A DNA stretch of 64,000 bases from Selaginella moellendorffii (lineage: Eukaryota; Streptophyta; Lycopodiopsida; Selaginellales; Selaginellaceae), in the NCBI RefSeq assembly GCF_000143415.4, contig NW_003314277.1, forward strand, positions 1,469,609-1,533,608, written 5' to 3'. Made by a program: the position numbers and the translations under genes. Under the pieces are notes generated by a model that worked only from the letters and a program-made list of their open reading frames with translations, was not told the origin of the DNA and did not search any database. Positions 1 through 11,211 of the stretch are shown piece after piece (position 1 is the first letter of the stretch; each line of letters opens with the position of its first letter).

Positions 1-2217
1 GAATTCTCCGGTGGTGGAAGCCCGTCATCTTTCGAGGCCTCCGAGTGTAGTGCTTCACTTGCTTGGTGATCCTCGGCCAAGAGCGAGCTCTCCTTCACAT
101 CGGCCTGTTTCTCGAGATCTCCATTTCCATCTACACTAGAGCTGTTTAAATGAACGTCGTCCACCACCTGTTCCCCGTTCCTCGCATCATCATAGTTCTT
201 ATCCACGTCTTGTGAGTTCTTCTCACCGGCGCCTCCCAGCTCATCTCCTTCTATGGCTTTGCTCAAGCTTGCGGCTGCTAAATCCTCGTCTCCCGAGTTG
301 GATGTTGCTTCCTTGAATTTCTCTAACTGGAACTCGGAGTCCCTTGCCTCTGCCGCCAATTCACCACAGCCTGGTGCTTGGAGTGTTTTTGCTACGAGAA
401 TTCCGCCTTGAAGCTTACCACCATTTTCTTCCAAGTTCGCGGTGTCATCCTTGACTTCTTCCGAAACAGGATTTTCCATCCTTTTCACAGCAAACAGATC
501 ATCCTGAACATGTGCTCCGCCTGACTCATTTCTCCAAGAATCGATCGTAACGGGTTGAACCGAAACAGACACGTACTTGTCTTCGACACTGGGTACTATC
601 ACCACTTTAACTTCCTCCATAAGCTCTTCCTCATGCTCGCTGGTGTCGTTGGATGCTTGCTGTTCAGGAGCATTTCTGCGACTGGCTTCTGTACCGTCTA
701 AATCATGGCCCTCCTTCTCAGAATAAGTCCACATTTCCGGCGCATAGAAACTCAAGTCCTTCTCGTTCTCGGAGCCGGAGCTTTTGCTTGATAGAACGAC
801 CGAGGAGTATATTGGCAGCTTGTCGAGATATTCCTCACCTCCATCCTGGATCTGGATCTCGGGCTTGAAGGCAGGGAAATCGTGAGCAGGAGCCGAACCT
901 GCCTCCTCCATGCCTGATACAAAACAAAATCAGACAAAGAAGAAACAGAAAGTTGGTGCACACCTGTTTTCCCAGTGCCTGTACAACCTTCGGAGTTGTC
1001 TTCGGGCACAACCCTTGCCTCGTTTCTACCAGACTCTGAAGCTAAATCATCTGCACTCGATGAACCGGAACTATGCGACTCGGACACGGCAACCAGTAAG
1101 CTCATTTGGCTTGACGTCGAGAAGCTGTCATCGTCGGAATCGGAGGTGTAGAGCTCACTTCCACCACAACTCATACTACGCCTGCTGCTATGTCCCCTTG
1201 AAGAAACTCCCGACTTCTCCCGAAAGTCCCCGTCCGCAGCAACAAGCTTCGGTGCTTCATCGCTCGCTGCTTGAGCAATTCGAGGGGCTGGAGGAACAAG
1301 TACCCGCATCCTGTTGTTCTCTGCCTCGCCGGCACTAGATTTCTCCACTGTAGATGCGCTCTGCTTTACTGAATTTCGCCTGTCATACTGTTCACGCCCG
1401 TTGACAACGTCATTGTCGTCTCTCGGCGACGTTGATACAGGTAAAGGCTCGTCCATGCAGCGATCTAACTTATCCGGCCCATCACGTTGACAACGAGAGG
1501 GTGCCGGAAAGGTGAGACTCCTACTTCCTGTCCAAAGAAGCTGATTCTGACGCTGAGTATGTCTGGGCCTGCTTGAAAGCGGACTCCCTAACTCCCATCC
1601 GTATTCTAATCCATCTGTTAAACTGTCACCCAAGCCTAGCTGCCTCGTAAGATATGATATCTGGTTGAATAGCTCGAGCACTATATCAGACACTGCCTCG
1701 ACTCCATACTTTTCAATGGCATCGCCCAATCTTCCAACGAACGGAGCATCTGGAAAACACCAGGGATAAAGCTTTCAGTGACACCAAAAAGGCCACCCAA
1801 AAGAAAAAAGCTTGAATGCTTAAAGAACCTTGAGAAGACAAGACCGAAATGGTCTCCAATACGAGCTGTGGATTCTCTTTCAGCCACGATAGCGAGGGTT
1901 GCTTGAGAAAGTACTGCAAAACAAGCAATTGGAGTATGCTTCTTGACAGACATAGAATATAAGAAGTTTGTACCTGAGCTTCCCTGTTGGAGCTATCATA
2001 GATCATCTCAACAAGAGCTCGTACTTCGGCATTCTGGAGCAAATCGCCAAATACCTCGTCCTGGGACAAAATGAAAAGGAGAAACTTGTCTAGAACAATG
2101 CATTGATGGCAAAAGCACAAATCACACCTTCCGCCGGCGAAATTCTTCCCGGAGCCGCTCCACATCCTCCGGCGCATCTGCGCGCCTTCCAGAAAATACT
2201 CTAAGCAAAAAAGCCAT
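1..2217 (-). CDS. Unknown acidic plant protein, 3' end beyond the left edge
   Basis: I do not recognise this protein. Five exons join in frame: 2217-2128, 2060-1974, 1913-1829, 1749-964 and 913 to beyond position 1, all with GT-AG introns. The start is the ATG at 2217 (MAFLLRVFSGRR). The first 100 or so residues look like a folded helical module: exon 2 reads DEVFGDLLQNAEVRALVEMI and exon 4 opens DAPFVGRLGDAIEKYGVEAV. The rest is Ser-, Glu- and Asp-rich, with few hydrophobic runs, and is probably disordered. The small third exon (85 nt) is needed to restore the frame between exons 2 and 4, which supports the model. It is transcribed away from ATG12, about 480 bp apart. The C-terminus lies outside the window. 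The exon structure is well supported; the function is unknown. Confidence 0.7.
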
Positions 2218-2695
2218 CGCGGAGATCAAAGATCAGCAAAGGATTTCCTCTCAATTCATCCCTACACCCCTCTCCCAGGCTTCCCGGCACCGAATTTCAG
2301 CAAGAAAGAGTCAAGAGAGAAGAGAGACGATTTCTTACTTCCAGGCGACGATGACGATCACCGCATCGCCGTGGCGCTGTGAGGCCCCATCCACATTGAA
2401 TGCGCGCAGCGCAAGATCACAGAAAAGCAGAGGGAGAGAAACTTCGCGAACCGCGATAGCGCGGCTGAGCTAAGCGATCCACGGAAAAACCTAATGACAG
2501 GGAAATGCGCTGCCCACACGAAATTAAAAGAAAAACGGACCTCGAGCGAGCGAGCGAGTGGCCATTGCCGTTCGGGAATTTAAATGCCGTCTACACGACG
2601 TGCCATGATATATTCCGGCGCGGAATGTCCAACCGCCACGTGGATTAGGGCTTTTGGGCAAGAAGCCCTAATTTGAAAGATTCCTAGGGCGCGCG
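2218..2695. promoter_or_regulatory. Shared upstream region of the unknown gene and ATG12
   Basis: This 478-bp gap separates two start codons on opposite strands, so it must hold both promoters. It contains a short inverted pair of 'gccctaa' / 'ttagggc' type elements at about 2646-2672. No clear TATA box was found. Confidence 0.4.
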
Positions 2696-3247
2696 ATGTC
2701 AGCAGTGGGCGGAGCGGCGGCAGCGCCTCAATCTCCCTCCCCTGCGCCTTCCAAAGGTGATCCTCAGCTCGATTCGCTTCTTTTCTTTGTTCTTGATCGA
2801 GCGCTCGCAGTGAAGGTCCAATTCGTTTCCACGGGAGGTGCGCCAGTGCTGATCCAGTCGGAATTCAAGGTAAGGTTTGGGCATTTTCCGGCGGAAGCGA
2901 CGCAATCGGCTTTGATCCTCGCGCAGATTGACGCGACGGAGAAATTCGCGAAAGTTCTCAAGTTTCTGCGGAGGCAAGTTCAACAGGACAATGTGGTGAG
3001 CGATTTTTTCTTTTTTTCTCACTGCTCTTTGTGGATTGAATTGAGAGTGTCCTTTGCTACTTCTTTCCAGTTTCCATTCATCAATCAAGCATTTATTCCC
3101 AGCCAAGACGAGCCCGTGGGAGATCTCTATAAGGTAAAAGCCATCTCTTGGATTTCTTCCTGGACTTTAAGCTTGATCTTCTCACAGAACTTTGGCGTGC
3201 ACGGGAAGCTCATCGTAAACTACGCTCCCACTCTGGCGTGGGGCTAA
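2696..3247 (+). CDS. ATG12: Ubiquitin-like autophagy protein ATG12
   Basis: ATG12 is the ubiquitin-like modifier joined to ATG5; the conjugate promotes ATG8 lipidation on the growing autophagosome. Four exons, 2696-2869, 2927-2995, 3071-3133 and 3188-3247, give 121 residues. Recognisable blocks are KVQFVSTGGAPVLIQSEFK, FAKVLKFLRRQ, INQAFIPSQDEPVGDLY and the ending HGKLIVNYAPTLAWG. The stop follows directly after the C-terminal Gly, as is usual for ATG12, which needs no protease processing before activation by ATG7. All three introns (57, 75 and 54 nt) are multiples of three with no in-frame stop, so unspliced RNA would still be an open frame with insertions. The N-terminal 30 residues are Ala/Pro/Ser-rich. 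Identity is secure from the C-terminal half. Confidence 0.93.
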   Translation: MSAVGGAAAAPQSPSPAPSKGDPQLDSLLFFVLDRALAVKVQFVSTGGAPVLIQSEFKVRFGHFPAEATQSALILAQIDATEKFAKVLKFLRRQVQQDNVVSDFFFFSHCSLWIELRVSFATSFQFPFINQAFIPSQDEPVGDLYKVKAISWISSWTLSLIFSQNFGVHGKLIVNYAPTLAWG

Positions 3248-4253
3248 TCGAGCTCGCTACCAGCTAGCGATAAAGCTCCCTTTTTTTTACTCTTATCTCT
3301 CCCTGTCCATCGGGCGAAATTTCTAATGGTGGGCCAGATAAATTATTTGACTCCAAGGTCAATTCCACAGAATCTACTACAGTGTTCCCTTATCCAGGAA
3401 GCGTATCTACTGTAGTAGGAAGTTTATCTTTAATCACCAGATAATCACTCCATGGTAAGTTAATCACTGTGCGGCCTATGATGCAAGGATGACATGGGCA
3501 TGAGGTAAGAGCGCCAATGAGTAACGCACAAGAGAAGAGATTCGAACCTGAAACTGGGGCGGTGGAGATTCCAAATGCCCCACACTAGAACACTGGCGTG
3601 GGATGGGACAATCCACAATAACACTCGACACCGATTCTTCATGGTCGCCATTTGCTGCCGACAGGATCGAAAACTATGCGTTTCCGTACAAACGTGTATT
3701 TTCTATTGGCTATACGGTATCCCTCGTGGGACAAGGTGTTTGACATTCCAGCGTTTAACAAGGAGCTCGCGACTTGTCAAAGAAAAAGTTCAAAGAGAAA
3801 GGTGGCGAGGCGCTGTAGGGAGGTCGTCTTAGGTCAGACAAGAGGGTAAAGTCGAGCGAAGGCCGGGCGAAATACGACGCGCTGCGACCATTGGTAGGAA
3901 TATGCTTATTTTATTCACGGGTATAATGTGCCAGGTTTGATTATTCAATTCAACGAGTGGGAGGAAAGCGACGCGAAGCGATGAAAAGAAAGTTTCGCTA
4001 AGATGATGAGAAACAAAGCGTGGAAGGACCTCTTATCAGCCCTTCCTATAAACGCGCAAGCCACACAGTTGCCCTCTTTGATTTCTCGTGTGTATCCATC
4101 ACATTGTCCTCCAGAGACTCCGGGGAAAGGACTGAAAAAAGAGAGAGAGAGAGGAAGATTTGAGCTCCTGGGCGATGCCACTCACGTGATTCCTTCAAGA
4201 TTCTCGAGGAATTCCCCTAGATTTTCGAGCGCGCGCGAGAGCAAGAGAGAGCA
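3248..4253. other. Gap between ATG12 and the GRAS gene
   Basis: No gene was recognised. It holds a perfect 10-bp inverted repeat (3374-3383 and 3409-3418, 25-nt loop) and, read on the minus strand, a tRNA B-box-like 'ggttcgaatc' around 3539-3550. A GA-rich run at 4138-4156 just upstream of the GRAS start codon is typical of a plant promoter or 5' leader. Confidence 0.5.
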
Positions 4254-5888
4254 ATGAGTATGCAATACTCGCGGAACGAGGCCGGTGGCGTGGGCGTGAT
4301 TCCTCCGCGGCACCACCACGCGCAGCGATCGATTGGCGGTGGCGGTGGCGATGGGGGGAGTGGCGCCGCCGACCGGGTTTGTTCTCCAGTCTCTCCCCTA
4401 GATCAATCCATGGGCGGCGGCGGCCGCGGCGGGGGATCGTGGTCGAGCCAGAGCTCCGGCTCCTCCTCCTCCCCGCCCACCGCGGTGAGCTCCGCCGCCT
4501 CCAAGCCCTTGAAGCAGGAGGAGCTCGATTTCTACGCGAATCCCTCGCAGCGCCAGCAGGATTATAACAGTAGCTCGAGCAGCATCCAGCACGCGCTGCG
4601 CGAGATCGAGAGCCGGCTCCTGCTGGACGACGACGACGAGCTCGACTACAAATCCTCGCCGGATTCCTCCACCACCTCCACATTCATGCTCGATCTCCTG
4701 GGCGGAGGCGGAGGGGGAGCCGTGCTTGCGCCCAGCATCTCGCGGGATCTGGTGGAGCGGATGGGCGACCCGCGGCAGCTCCTCCTCCTGTGCGCGGAAT
4801 CCATCGCCAACGGCGACTTCGCGCTGGCGGAGGTGGTGATCTCGCGCCTCAACCAGGTGGTGTGCATCTACGGCCAGCCCATGGAGCGGCTGGCGGCGTA
4901 CATGGTGGAGGGGCTGGTGGCGCGAATCCAATCGTCGGGCACGGGGCTGTGCCGCGCGCTGCGGTGCAAGGAGCCGGTGGGCAACGAGATCCTCTCGGCA
5001 ATGCAGGTGATGTACGAGGTGTGCCCGTACATCAAGTTCGGCTACATGGCGGCCAACGGCGCCATAGCCGAGGCGCTCAAGGACGAGCCACGCGTCCACA
5101 TTATCGACTTTGAGATCGCGCAGGGGACGCAGTACATCGCGCTCATCCAGGCGCTGGCGCGGCGGCCGGGCGGGCCGCCGACCGTACGGATCACCGGGGT
5201 GGGAGACCCGGCGGCGGGCGTGGCGGCGCCGGGCGGGGTGGCGGCGGTGGGGCGGAGGCTGGCGGCGCTGGCCGCCGACCACGGCGTGCCCTTCGAGTTC
5301 CACGCCGTGCCCGTCAGCGGCGCCGGGGTGACGGACGCGGCGGCGCTGCAGCGGCGGCCCGGCGAGGCGCTGGCCGTCAACTTTGCCATGCAGCTGCACC
5401 ACATGCCCGACGAGAGCGTCAGCGTTTCGAACCCCCGGGACCGGCTGCTGCGCATGGCCAAGTCGCTGGGCCCCAAGATCGTGACGCTTGTGGAGCAGGA
5501 GGCCAACACCAACACCGCGCCGTTCCTGGCGCGGTTCAAGGAGTCGCTCAGCTACTACGGCGCCGTGTTTGAGTCGCTGGACGTGACGCTGCCGCGGCAG
5601 AGCAAGGAGCGGATCAGCGTGGAGCAGCACTGCCTGGCGCGGGATCTGGTGAACCTCATCGCCTGCGAGGGGGCCGAGAGGATCGAGCGGCACGAGGTGA
5701 TGGGGAAGTGGAGGGCCAGGATGAGCATGGCCGGGTTCAAGCAGTACCCGCTCAGCCGCTATGTCAACCAGACCATCAGCTGCTTGCTCAAGACGTATTG
5801 CGACAAGTATAAGCTGAGCGAGGAGGATGGTGTCATCTATTTGGGCTGGCTGGATCGATCGCTCGTGTCGGCATCGGCGTGGAATTGA
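4254..5888 (+). CDS. GRAS-family transcription regulator, PAT1-like
   Basis: Intronless, 544 residues. GRAS proteins are nuclear transcription co-regulators; the PAT1 branch is linked to phytochrome and defence signalling. Residues 1 to about 165 are Ser/Gly-rich and low in complexity. The GRAS domain follows: first leucine-rich part with LLLLCAESIANGDFALAEVV and YMVEGLVARI, then the VHIID block (VHIIDFEIAQGTQYIAL, near residue 283), the second leucine-rich part, a PFYRE-type block (FKESLSYYGAVFESLD) and the terminal SAW-type block ending in SASAWN. Gly/Ala-rich spacers interrupt the middle (about 310-350). No DELLA or TVHYNP motif is present, so it is not a DELLA repressor. The PAT1 assignment rests on the wording of the first leucine-rich part and is inference; membership of GRAS is clear. 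Confidence 0.9.
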   Translation: MSMQYSRNEAGGVGVIPPRHHHAQRSIGGGGGDGGSGAADRVCSPVSPLDQSMGGGGRGGGSWSSQSSGSSSSPPTAVSSAASKPLKQEELDFYANPSQRQQDYNSSSSSIQHALREIESRLLLDDDDELDYKSSPDSSTTSTFMLDLLGGGGGGAVLAPSISRDLVERMGDPRQLLLLCAESIANGDFALAEVVISRLNQVVCIYGQPMERLAAYMVEGLVARIQSSGTGLCRALRCKEPVGNEILSAMQVMYEVCPYIKFGYMAANGAIAEALKDEPRVHIIDFEIAQGTQYIALIQALARRPGGPPTVRITGVGDPAAGVAAPGGVAAVGRRLAALAADHGVPFEFHAVPVSGAGVTDAAALQRRPGEALAVNFAMQLHHMPDESVSVSNPRDRLLRMAKSLGPKIVTLVEQEANTNTAPFLARFKESLSYYGAVFESLDVTLPRQSKERISVEQHCLARDLVNLIACEGAERIERHEVMGKWRARMSMAGFKQYPLSRYVNQTISCLLKTYCDKYKLSEEDGVIYLGWLDRSLVSASAWN

Positions 5889-8363
5889 GGGGAGAGGCTC
5901 CAAGAGGAGAGATGAGTCTCTGGGACTTTGGTGGTCAAGGGAGAAATGTGAGAGCGTGACTGGCGCGGCACCAACCCAGCACGACCGCGCAAGCTACTGG
6001 AGGATCGAGGAAAGGGACTGGGGAGGCTATGAAGCTCTTGCTTGACCGCTTGACTGGACTGGATCAGTTGACACATTTTTGCATTTATTTTCTAAACGTC
6101 AGCATGACACCAGGCTGATGAAAGCCTTTTATTACAACTCTTTAGTAAGCATATTTAAATAATCTATGAAACATGAGAGATGATCCCTTGGGTTAACGGT
6201 ATTGTGTCCTAAATGGAAGGTGTTACTATTTACATCTTCATTGCAAACCATCTTCCAAAATAGGTTTTGGGTTTCCAGCCACCATCTCTTTCGAGCATAT
6301 GTAACTATCAACAAGTTTCAAGACACGCAACGTCTTTTGTTGGAAGTCCTGCCATCCTTATCTGCATCTTAGTCATTGTTACCACGTATTGTTGTATCTC
6401 TGCATCCTTACACCATGACGTCTTATATATATATATATGAATTTCAATGTCCTTATTTCTGTTGCTCCACATTATTGCTATGCCTTCCCCTTGTGGCAAT
6501 AGAAACAAACGTAACAATCGAAACTAATTCATGCAAATCACACGTGTTTTAAGATGGTCATATTTAAAACGCAGAAAAATTTAATATTCAGTATCTTTAT
6601 ATTCACAGGTTTGGATCATTTATATATTGATTCTACTAAACCTTTACTATTTTCAAAACATCATAAATTATCTTATAACAAAAATCTTTCTCTTCAATTA
6701 TCTCTTATTCTAATTGTGTAGTGTAATTACATTGAGGAAAAGGTACTGGGGGGATCGTTGTACACTTGGAAAGAAACGCCAGCATGACACCAGGAACCTT
6801 TTTTCTATTAATGAGAAATTTTCCCTTTAACTGCTCAGCCTCAGTCGCATGATTAAGATAAAAGACCTTTTTTCGACCAAACATGCATATTGATAGAATA
6901 TATACATACTTTTGGCAGCCATGAAGTCGAGAAGCTAGCGCATGTGGCTCTGGGAGGGATCTCCAAAGGCTGCCAACTATGGTCTATGGCCCCATTGCAA
7001 GATGATCTTGCTCTACAGCTGATGCAATGGTTCTGGCTGCTTCTTGACGAGATGCCAGCCAAAGATGGACCTTTGGGAGCTCCAACCCCAATGCGTCGAT
7101 GGGAGTAAGGAAGTGGAAACCGCATCGCTACGTCGCCTTCTTATGAGAATAGCCGAGCAAATTGTTAAGAGTCGATGAACCACACTATGACCACTTTAGC
7201 TTTAAACTAATGTCACGTAGCTGATCCAACACTTTACAAACATAGGATGTTTGCGCTGAAGGTAGCATTCCAGGACTGAGCAATGAGCTGGTCGGGAATA
7301 GTGACAAGAACCTGAACTTTTGAGCTGGGCAAAGCCCTGCAGCAGCTGCAGCCCTATATGCTCAAACTTGGGGCACCTTATGTTGACTCATAGTGCAAGC
7401 AAGCAAGGCACCCATAGTCGGCAACAACCATGCCAATTTGAGCCTCCATGTTGCCTTCGTCACCTCCCCTCCCTTCTCCATGAACAAGACCTTGGTTCCA
7501 ACTGAAAGCCAAAACTGGTAACACCTTCCAGCTGGAGCTTGGAGGGCATGATGTGTTAGAATGAACTAGAGCCACCTAATGTGATAAATAACCATCACTT
7601 GAAGAAAAAGGATTCCTAAACCATTAAAGAGTTAAGACAAATACATTTAGCATATCCCACTAGTTTCAAGGTTTAGAACAATTGAAATACCTCACCACCA
7701 CCACTAACTGTTGGGATGACATTGTTGAGCTTGCATATCCCCACCTCCACACTAGCAGTAGATAGGATGGTCTGATGCTTTTTGTGAGTCCTCATGACTT
7801 CAAAAAGCTGTTGTTATTATTATTATTATTATTACTTATTACTTATTACTTATGCTGTACAACACACTCACATAAAATTGGTGGAACATTTCCAAAACAG
7901 TCTTCCCATCAATCTCTACAACTTGAGCTCCCTGTCAACTAGCTTACACTCGCAACTCACGAGCCCTTAGATGATTAGAGGAAAGTCTATAGATAAGATT
8001 TAATCTAGGGAATCACATACTAATCATGTGCTTGGGAACACCATTAGTCTAGTCTGTACTGGTTGGCAATGCAAGTTGACATTCTTCCAACAAGAAGGTG
8101 GTGAGCTCTTTATTGCACTAAGAATCTTTTCTGGCCATTTTAACTTTTCCCAATGCTCTACTATACTTAGGATCACTATTTTTTCACAGTTGGTCGCGAG
8201 CAACTCAAAGGTTCCCTCCTTAGAATACTATAAAGTTAGCCTGAGCTATAATCATCTCCAGATACCCTAGATTCTAAAAACCCACTTGGAGTACTACTAT
8301 AAAACTTTGGAACACTGTGTTTGAAAGCTAAAAGAAATTCTGGAGTGGGATCCTTAGAACAAT
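5889..8363. other. Gap after the GRAS gene, with a repeat-flanked insertion
   Basis: No gene is supported. A 21-bp direct repeat with one mismatch sits at 6094-6114 and 6774-6794, bracketing about 660 bp of AT-rich DNA, as if a mobile element had inserted in the GRAS 3' flank. A short (TA)n tract lies near 6425-6440 and an ATT/ACTT simple repeat at about 7808-7853. Short open frames between 6890 and 8270 show no recognisable motif. Confidence 0.45.
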
Positions 8364-8908
8364 CTAGTTTGGCTGGAAGTTGATCTGAGGGAAGATGTCA
8401 ATGAGTTGAACTGCTTCTCCTTTGTTCTTCTTGCAAACAAGGATTTGGACTGGGACATTGTTCTGCAGGACAATCTTCACTCCAAGGCACACATTAGCTC
8501 CCGAATGACCAGATGTCCACTTGTATGTTTCTTGCAAAAGCTCCTCCAATGTTTCATGCCATACCGCTACTGCCCAGACAAAAGTTGGCTTCCATTCGTG
8601 ATTACCAAGTCTGGATGCCACCTGGCCGTCGCTTTGCTTTATTCTCCCATTGCATAGCACTGCACTTGTGGACCCTGCACAAGAAAATAAGAAGCGATAT
8701 TGAAATCTTACAAAAGTCGTCATGGCTAGCTACCTCCAAGGGAGACAGGTCGTTGACCACTCTCACAGTCGACACCAAACCCGTCTAGAGCCCTCAGAAT
8801 GTTGTTATTGAACCAGCATGCACCCTGCTCGTGATGGCCACACGGGTCTCTCAGGCTCGGAGCTGGGGCAAGGGGGGAAGCGACCTCACAAACTTCTCTT
8901 GCTGTTCA
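8364..8908 (-). CDS. Unknown protein, at least two exons, start not resolved
   Basis: I do not recognise this protein. Two exons are well supported: about 8908-8734 and 8674-8364, joined across a 59-nt GT-AG intron in phase 1. The joined frame reads RDPCGHHEQGACWFNNNILR, then a Gly/Cys segment, then FVWAVAVWHETLEELLQETY and VPVQILVCKKNKGEAVQLID. The composition is mixed, with aromatic and charged residues as in a folded domain. The 5' end is uncertain: no convincing start codon was found, and a further exon may lie above 8908. It points away from the unknown gene at 9050, leaving a short shared upstream region. It could also be a decayed family member. Confidence 0.45.
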
Positions 8909-9049
8909 ATGCCTTGCACACAAGAATGTCAGTGGATGTGCAACAACAATAAAAAAATGGTGTCAACTGATAGCCTAGGCTAAATCTTCCTCTGGCCAAA
9001 GGCTGTATTGAAATGGCTATGACCTAAAAAAAGTGCAGCGTTTTCGGCT

Positions 9050-9778
9050 ATGGACGTCAAGAGCTATGCCGAATTTCTGGAAAGGTTTTGTCGTGAAGAA
9101 GTCGTTCGCCTTACCAGCAATCAAGGGCCAGTGTCGGTGGAATCGGGACTTCGACAGGAAGAGTTTATGCGGATTTACAACGAAACCGACGCACACAAGA
9201 GAAGTATGCTTTTCATGAAAGATCAGGGTGAGTTGCTTCTACAGTACGATTGCTCTGTCTTCCATGAGCAAGTCCGGATTTTCTGGTTCATTCAGCTCTG
9301 TAAAGCACTCACGAAAGTGGGCCTTCAGTTCGAGGGCAGAGAGAGGCTTGTCCAAATTGGCCCGGGCAGCTTGGTTGAGCTCAACGATCGGTTACAGCAA
9401 GTTGACTTTATTGTGCTCGAACGATCCTCACAGGAACCAACGTTCCAGAACGCCCGCGTCGCAATCGTTGGTCAAGTTGTCTACGCAAATGAGTGCATCG
9501 ATAAAGTGGTGAACGACCTTGATGCTGTCACGTCTGCTGCAAATGGCGGTGCCAAGCTTGGGATAGTCATCTTTGTTCGGCCCACGGTGGAGGAGCCGCT
9601 CGTAGTGTGGATCAAGGAGAGAGGATTAGAAACTCAGCGAGTTGAAGTCTCCGACGGTGCAGTGCGGCTCGACTGGTTCAAACTCTTCGACGAGCCCGAG
9701 ATTAGATCCCAGATTATTCCTCCTGGAATCTCCGAAATAAGCATGGCAGCGGCCGCGGACTTCATCCGTGGCATCTGA
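9050..9778 (+). CDS. Unknown 242-residue protein, intronless
   Basis: I do not recognise this protein. It is a single open frame with an ATG start (MDVKSYAEFLERFCREEVVR). It has well-spaced hydrophobic residues and beta-rich stretches such as ARVAIVGQVVYANECIDKVV and KLGIVIFVRPTVEEPLVVWI, so it looks like a folded soluble protein rather than a chance frame. No signal peptide or membrane helix is seen. The closing part (LDWFKLFDEPEIRSQIIPPG) is also protein-like. It lies head-to-head with the unknown gene at 8.36-8.91 kb. Its base composition is moderate, between that of the GRAS gene and the AT-rich spaces. Confidence 0.55.
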   Translation: MDVKSYAEFLERFCREEVVRLTSNQGPVSVESGLRQEEFMRIYNETDAHKRSMLFMKDQGELLLQYDCSVFHEQVRIFWFIQLCKALTKVGLQFEGRERLVQIGPGSLVELNDRLQQVDFIVLERSSQEPTFQNARVAIVGQVVYANECIDKVVNDLDAVTSAANGGAKLGIVIFVRPTVEEPLVVWIKERGLETQRVEVSDGAVRLDWFKLFDEPEIRSQIIPPGISEISMAAAADFIRGI

Positions 9779-9889
9779 TCGATCCATCGTTGCCAGAGGA
9801 TTTTAGATTTTACATTCGCATAGCTTTCCATAGTTAATGTTCTTAATCTTGCCTGCCAGTCGAATGATCTCCAGAGTTTTGAAAAGCTC

Positions 9890-10690
9890 GTCATAGCCAC
9901 GTTGTATGAGCTGCCACCACGTTTCTGGTTATGGCTAGCAGGGTGCTCACACAACTTTGAACGAGAAAAGGAAGGAAAACAAAAGCTTGCCTGGACTTGT
10001 TTCTTCTCTGCAGCACATTGTTCGCAGTATCGCTGACACCTCTTTTCTCGTCTTTGCAAGCCCACAATTCCAGCGTGCTGGCTATCACGTCGCCCATGGC
10101 GGACCGAAGTGCACCAGCCTGCCTGGAGAAATGAGCTTGCGTTGGCCTGGAGGTGTGAATCCCAATCTCGGTTTGTCCACGGAAAAGCGCTGGAGCTTTC
10201 AAACTCGTCGGGAGCTTAGCATACTCGGACGCAATATCTCCAGCAAGCCTTTCATCTTCGACTTCGCTACTTTGCATGGTTTTTCATGCGCATGGCGGTT
10301 TACTCTGTTACCTGGAGGAAAGCTCGGACATGATACTCGATGCACCGAAAGTTCCCAAGGTTGAGTGGCGCAATCTCCATATCATCCTCCAATGCGATAC
10401 AGTTGCTCGACTCGAGAATCGACTCAGAGAGATGATATGAAAGATGCTGTAGACCCCCTGATGGTTATAGTCAGCCTGTCAACTTGTTTGTTCTGGATAG
10501 TGAGCTTGTAGAGGAACTTCATGTAGTACGGCATGGCATACTCTTCTTGGGCTCCAAATCCTTCTCAGTGCACGGCAAAAAGCTGTTTCCCGCAGGCAAG
10601 CGTGGAGGGCGAGGTCGGGAGCAGTAGAGCGTATTGCCGAGAAGGTTAAGTTCCCTGAATGTTCAGCTCGAGTGGATCCCCCTCTCTTAC
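9890..10690 (-). pseudogene. Probable remnant of an unknown multi-exon gene
   Basis: Protein-like stretches run on the minus strand but do not join cleanly. In order they read LELNIQGT, then EEYAMPYYMKFLYKLTIQNK, then SILESSNCIALEDDMEIAPL with IEYHVRAFLQ, then VEDERLAGDIASEYAKLPTS and SAMGDVIASTLELWACKDEK. The first two lie in one frame interrupted by a TAA and a TGA. The gap before the third would need an intron of only about 37 nt. This fits either a decaying gene or a multi-exon gene whose structure I cannot resolve by eye. The function is not recognised. Confidence 0.4.
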
Positions 10691-11211
10691 GTGGCACTCC
10701 ACGTCACGCCTGTTTAACGACTAAATATAAATTAGTAATGTTATTAACTGGTGTGTTAACGACTATAATTTCGATATAATTTATAAGTGTGGCTTGGTTT
10801 AGGTTTTTCCTCATTGTGTTTTATTCTTATATTTTTCTTTCTTATTTTTATCATTCTCTTTAGTATTATGTCTAGATTGGAATATATAAATCATGCTATT
10901 CTTACTTTTTCTGATTTTATTGTAATATACTAGAACAGTGATGAAGTGGCATGCCTATGTCGGCAATGAGATGGCATGCAAATCCAAATAAGCAAATGAA
11001 GCCCACCCAAGCCGTTAAAACATAAGACCCATCGCCATCGCCACCGGCAAGCCGCCACTGGGCTCTTCGATCATCGACACCAACCTCCAAGAGCCGGCGT
11101 TCTTTTGGAGCATGAGGCAAACTTCCCACAAATAATCTTTCCGCTTACTGTCGCAACAAGAACGTTATCGCCTGTGTTGGAAGACCTGAATTGAAGTGCT
11201 TGTAGAGAGCT

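Noticed and set aside
4398-5903. 501-codon open frame antisense to the GRAS gene
   Set aside because: It mirrors the GC-rich GRAS exon; its product is Arg/His/Pro-rich with no domain. Such shadows are common in GC-rich exons.
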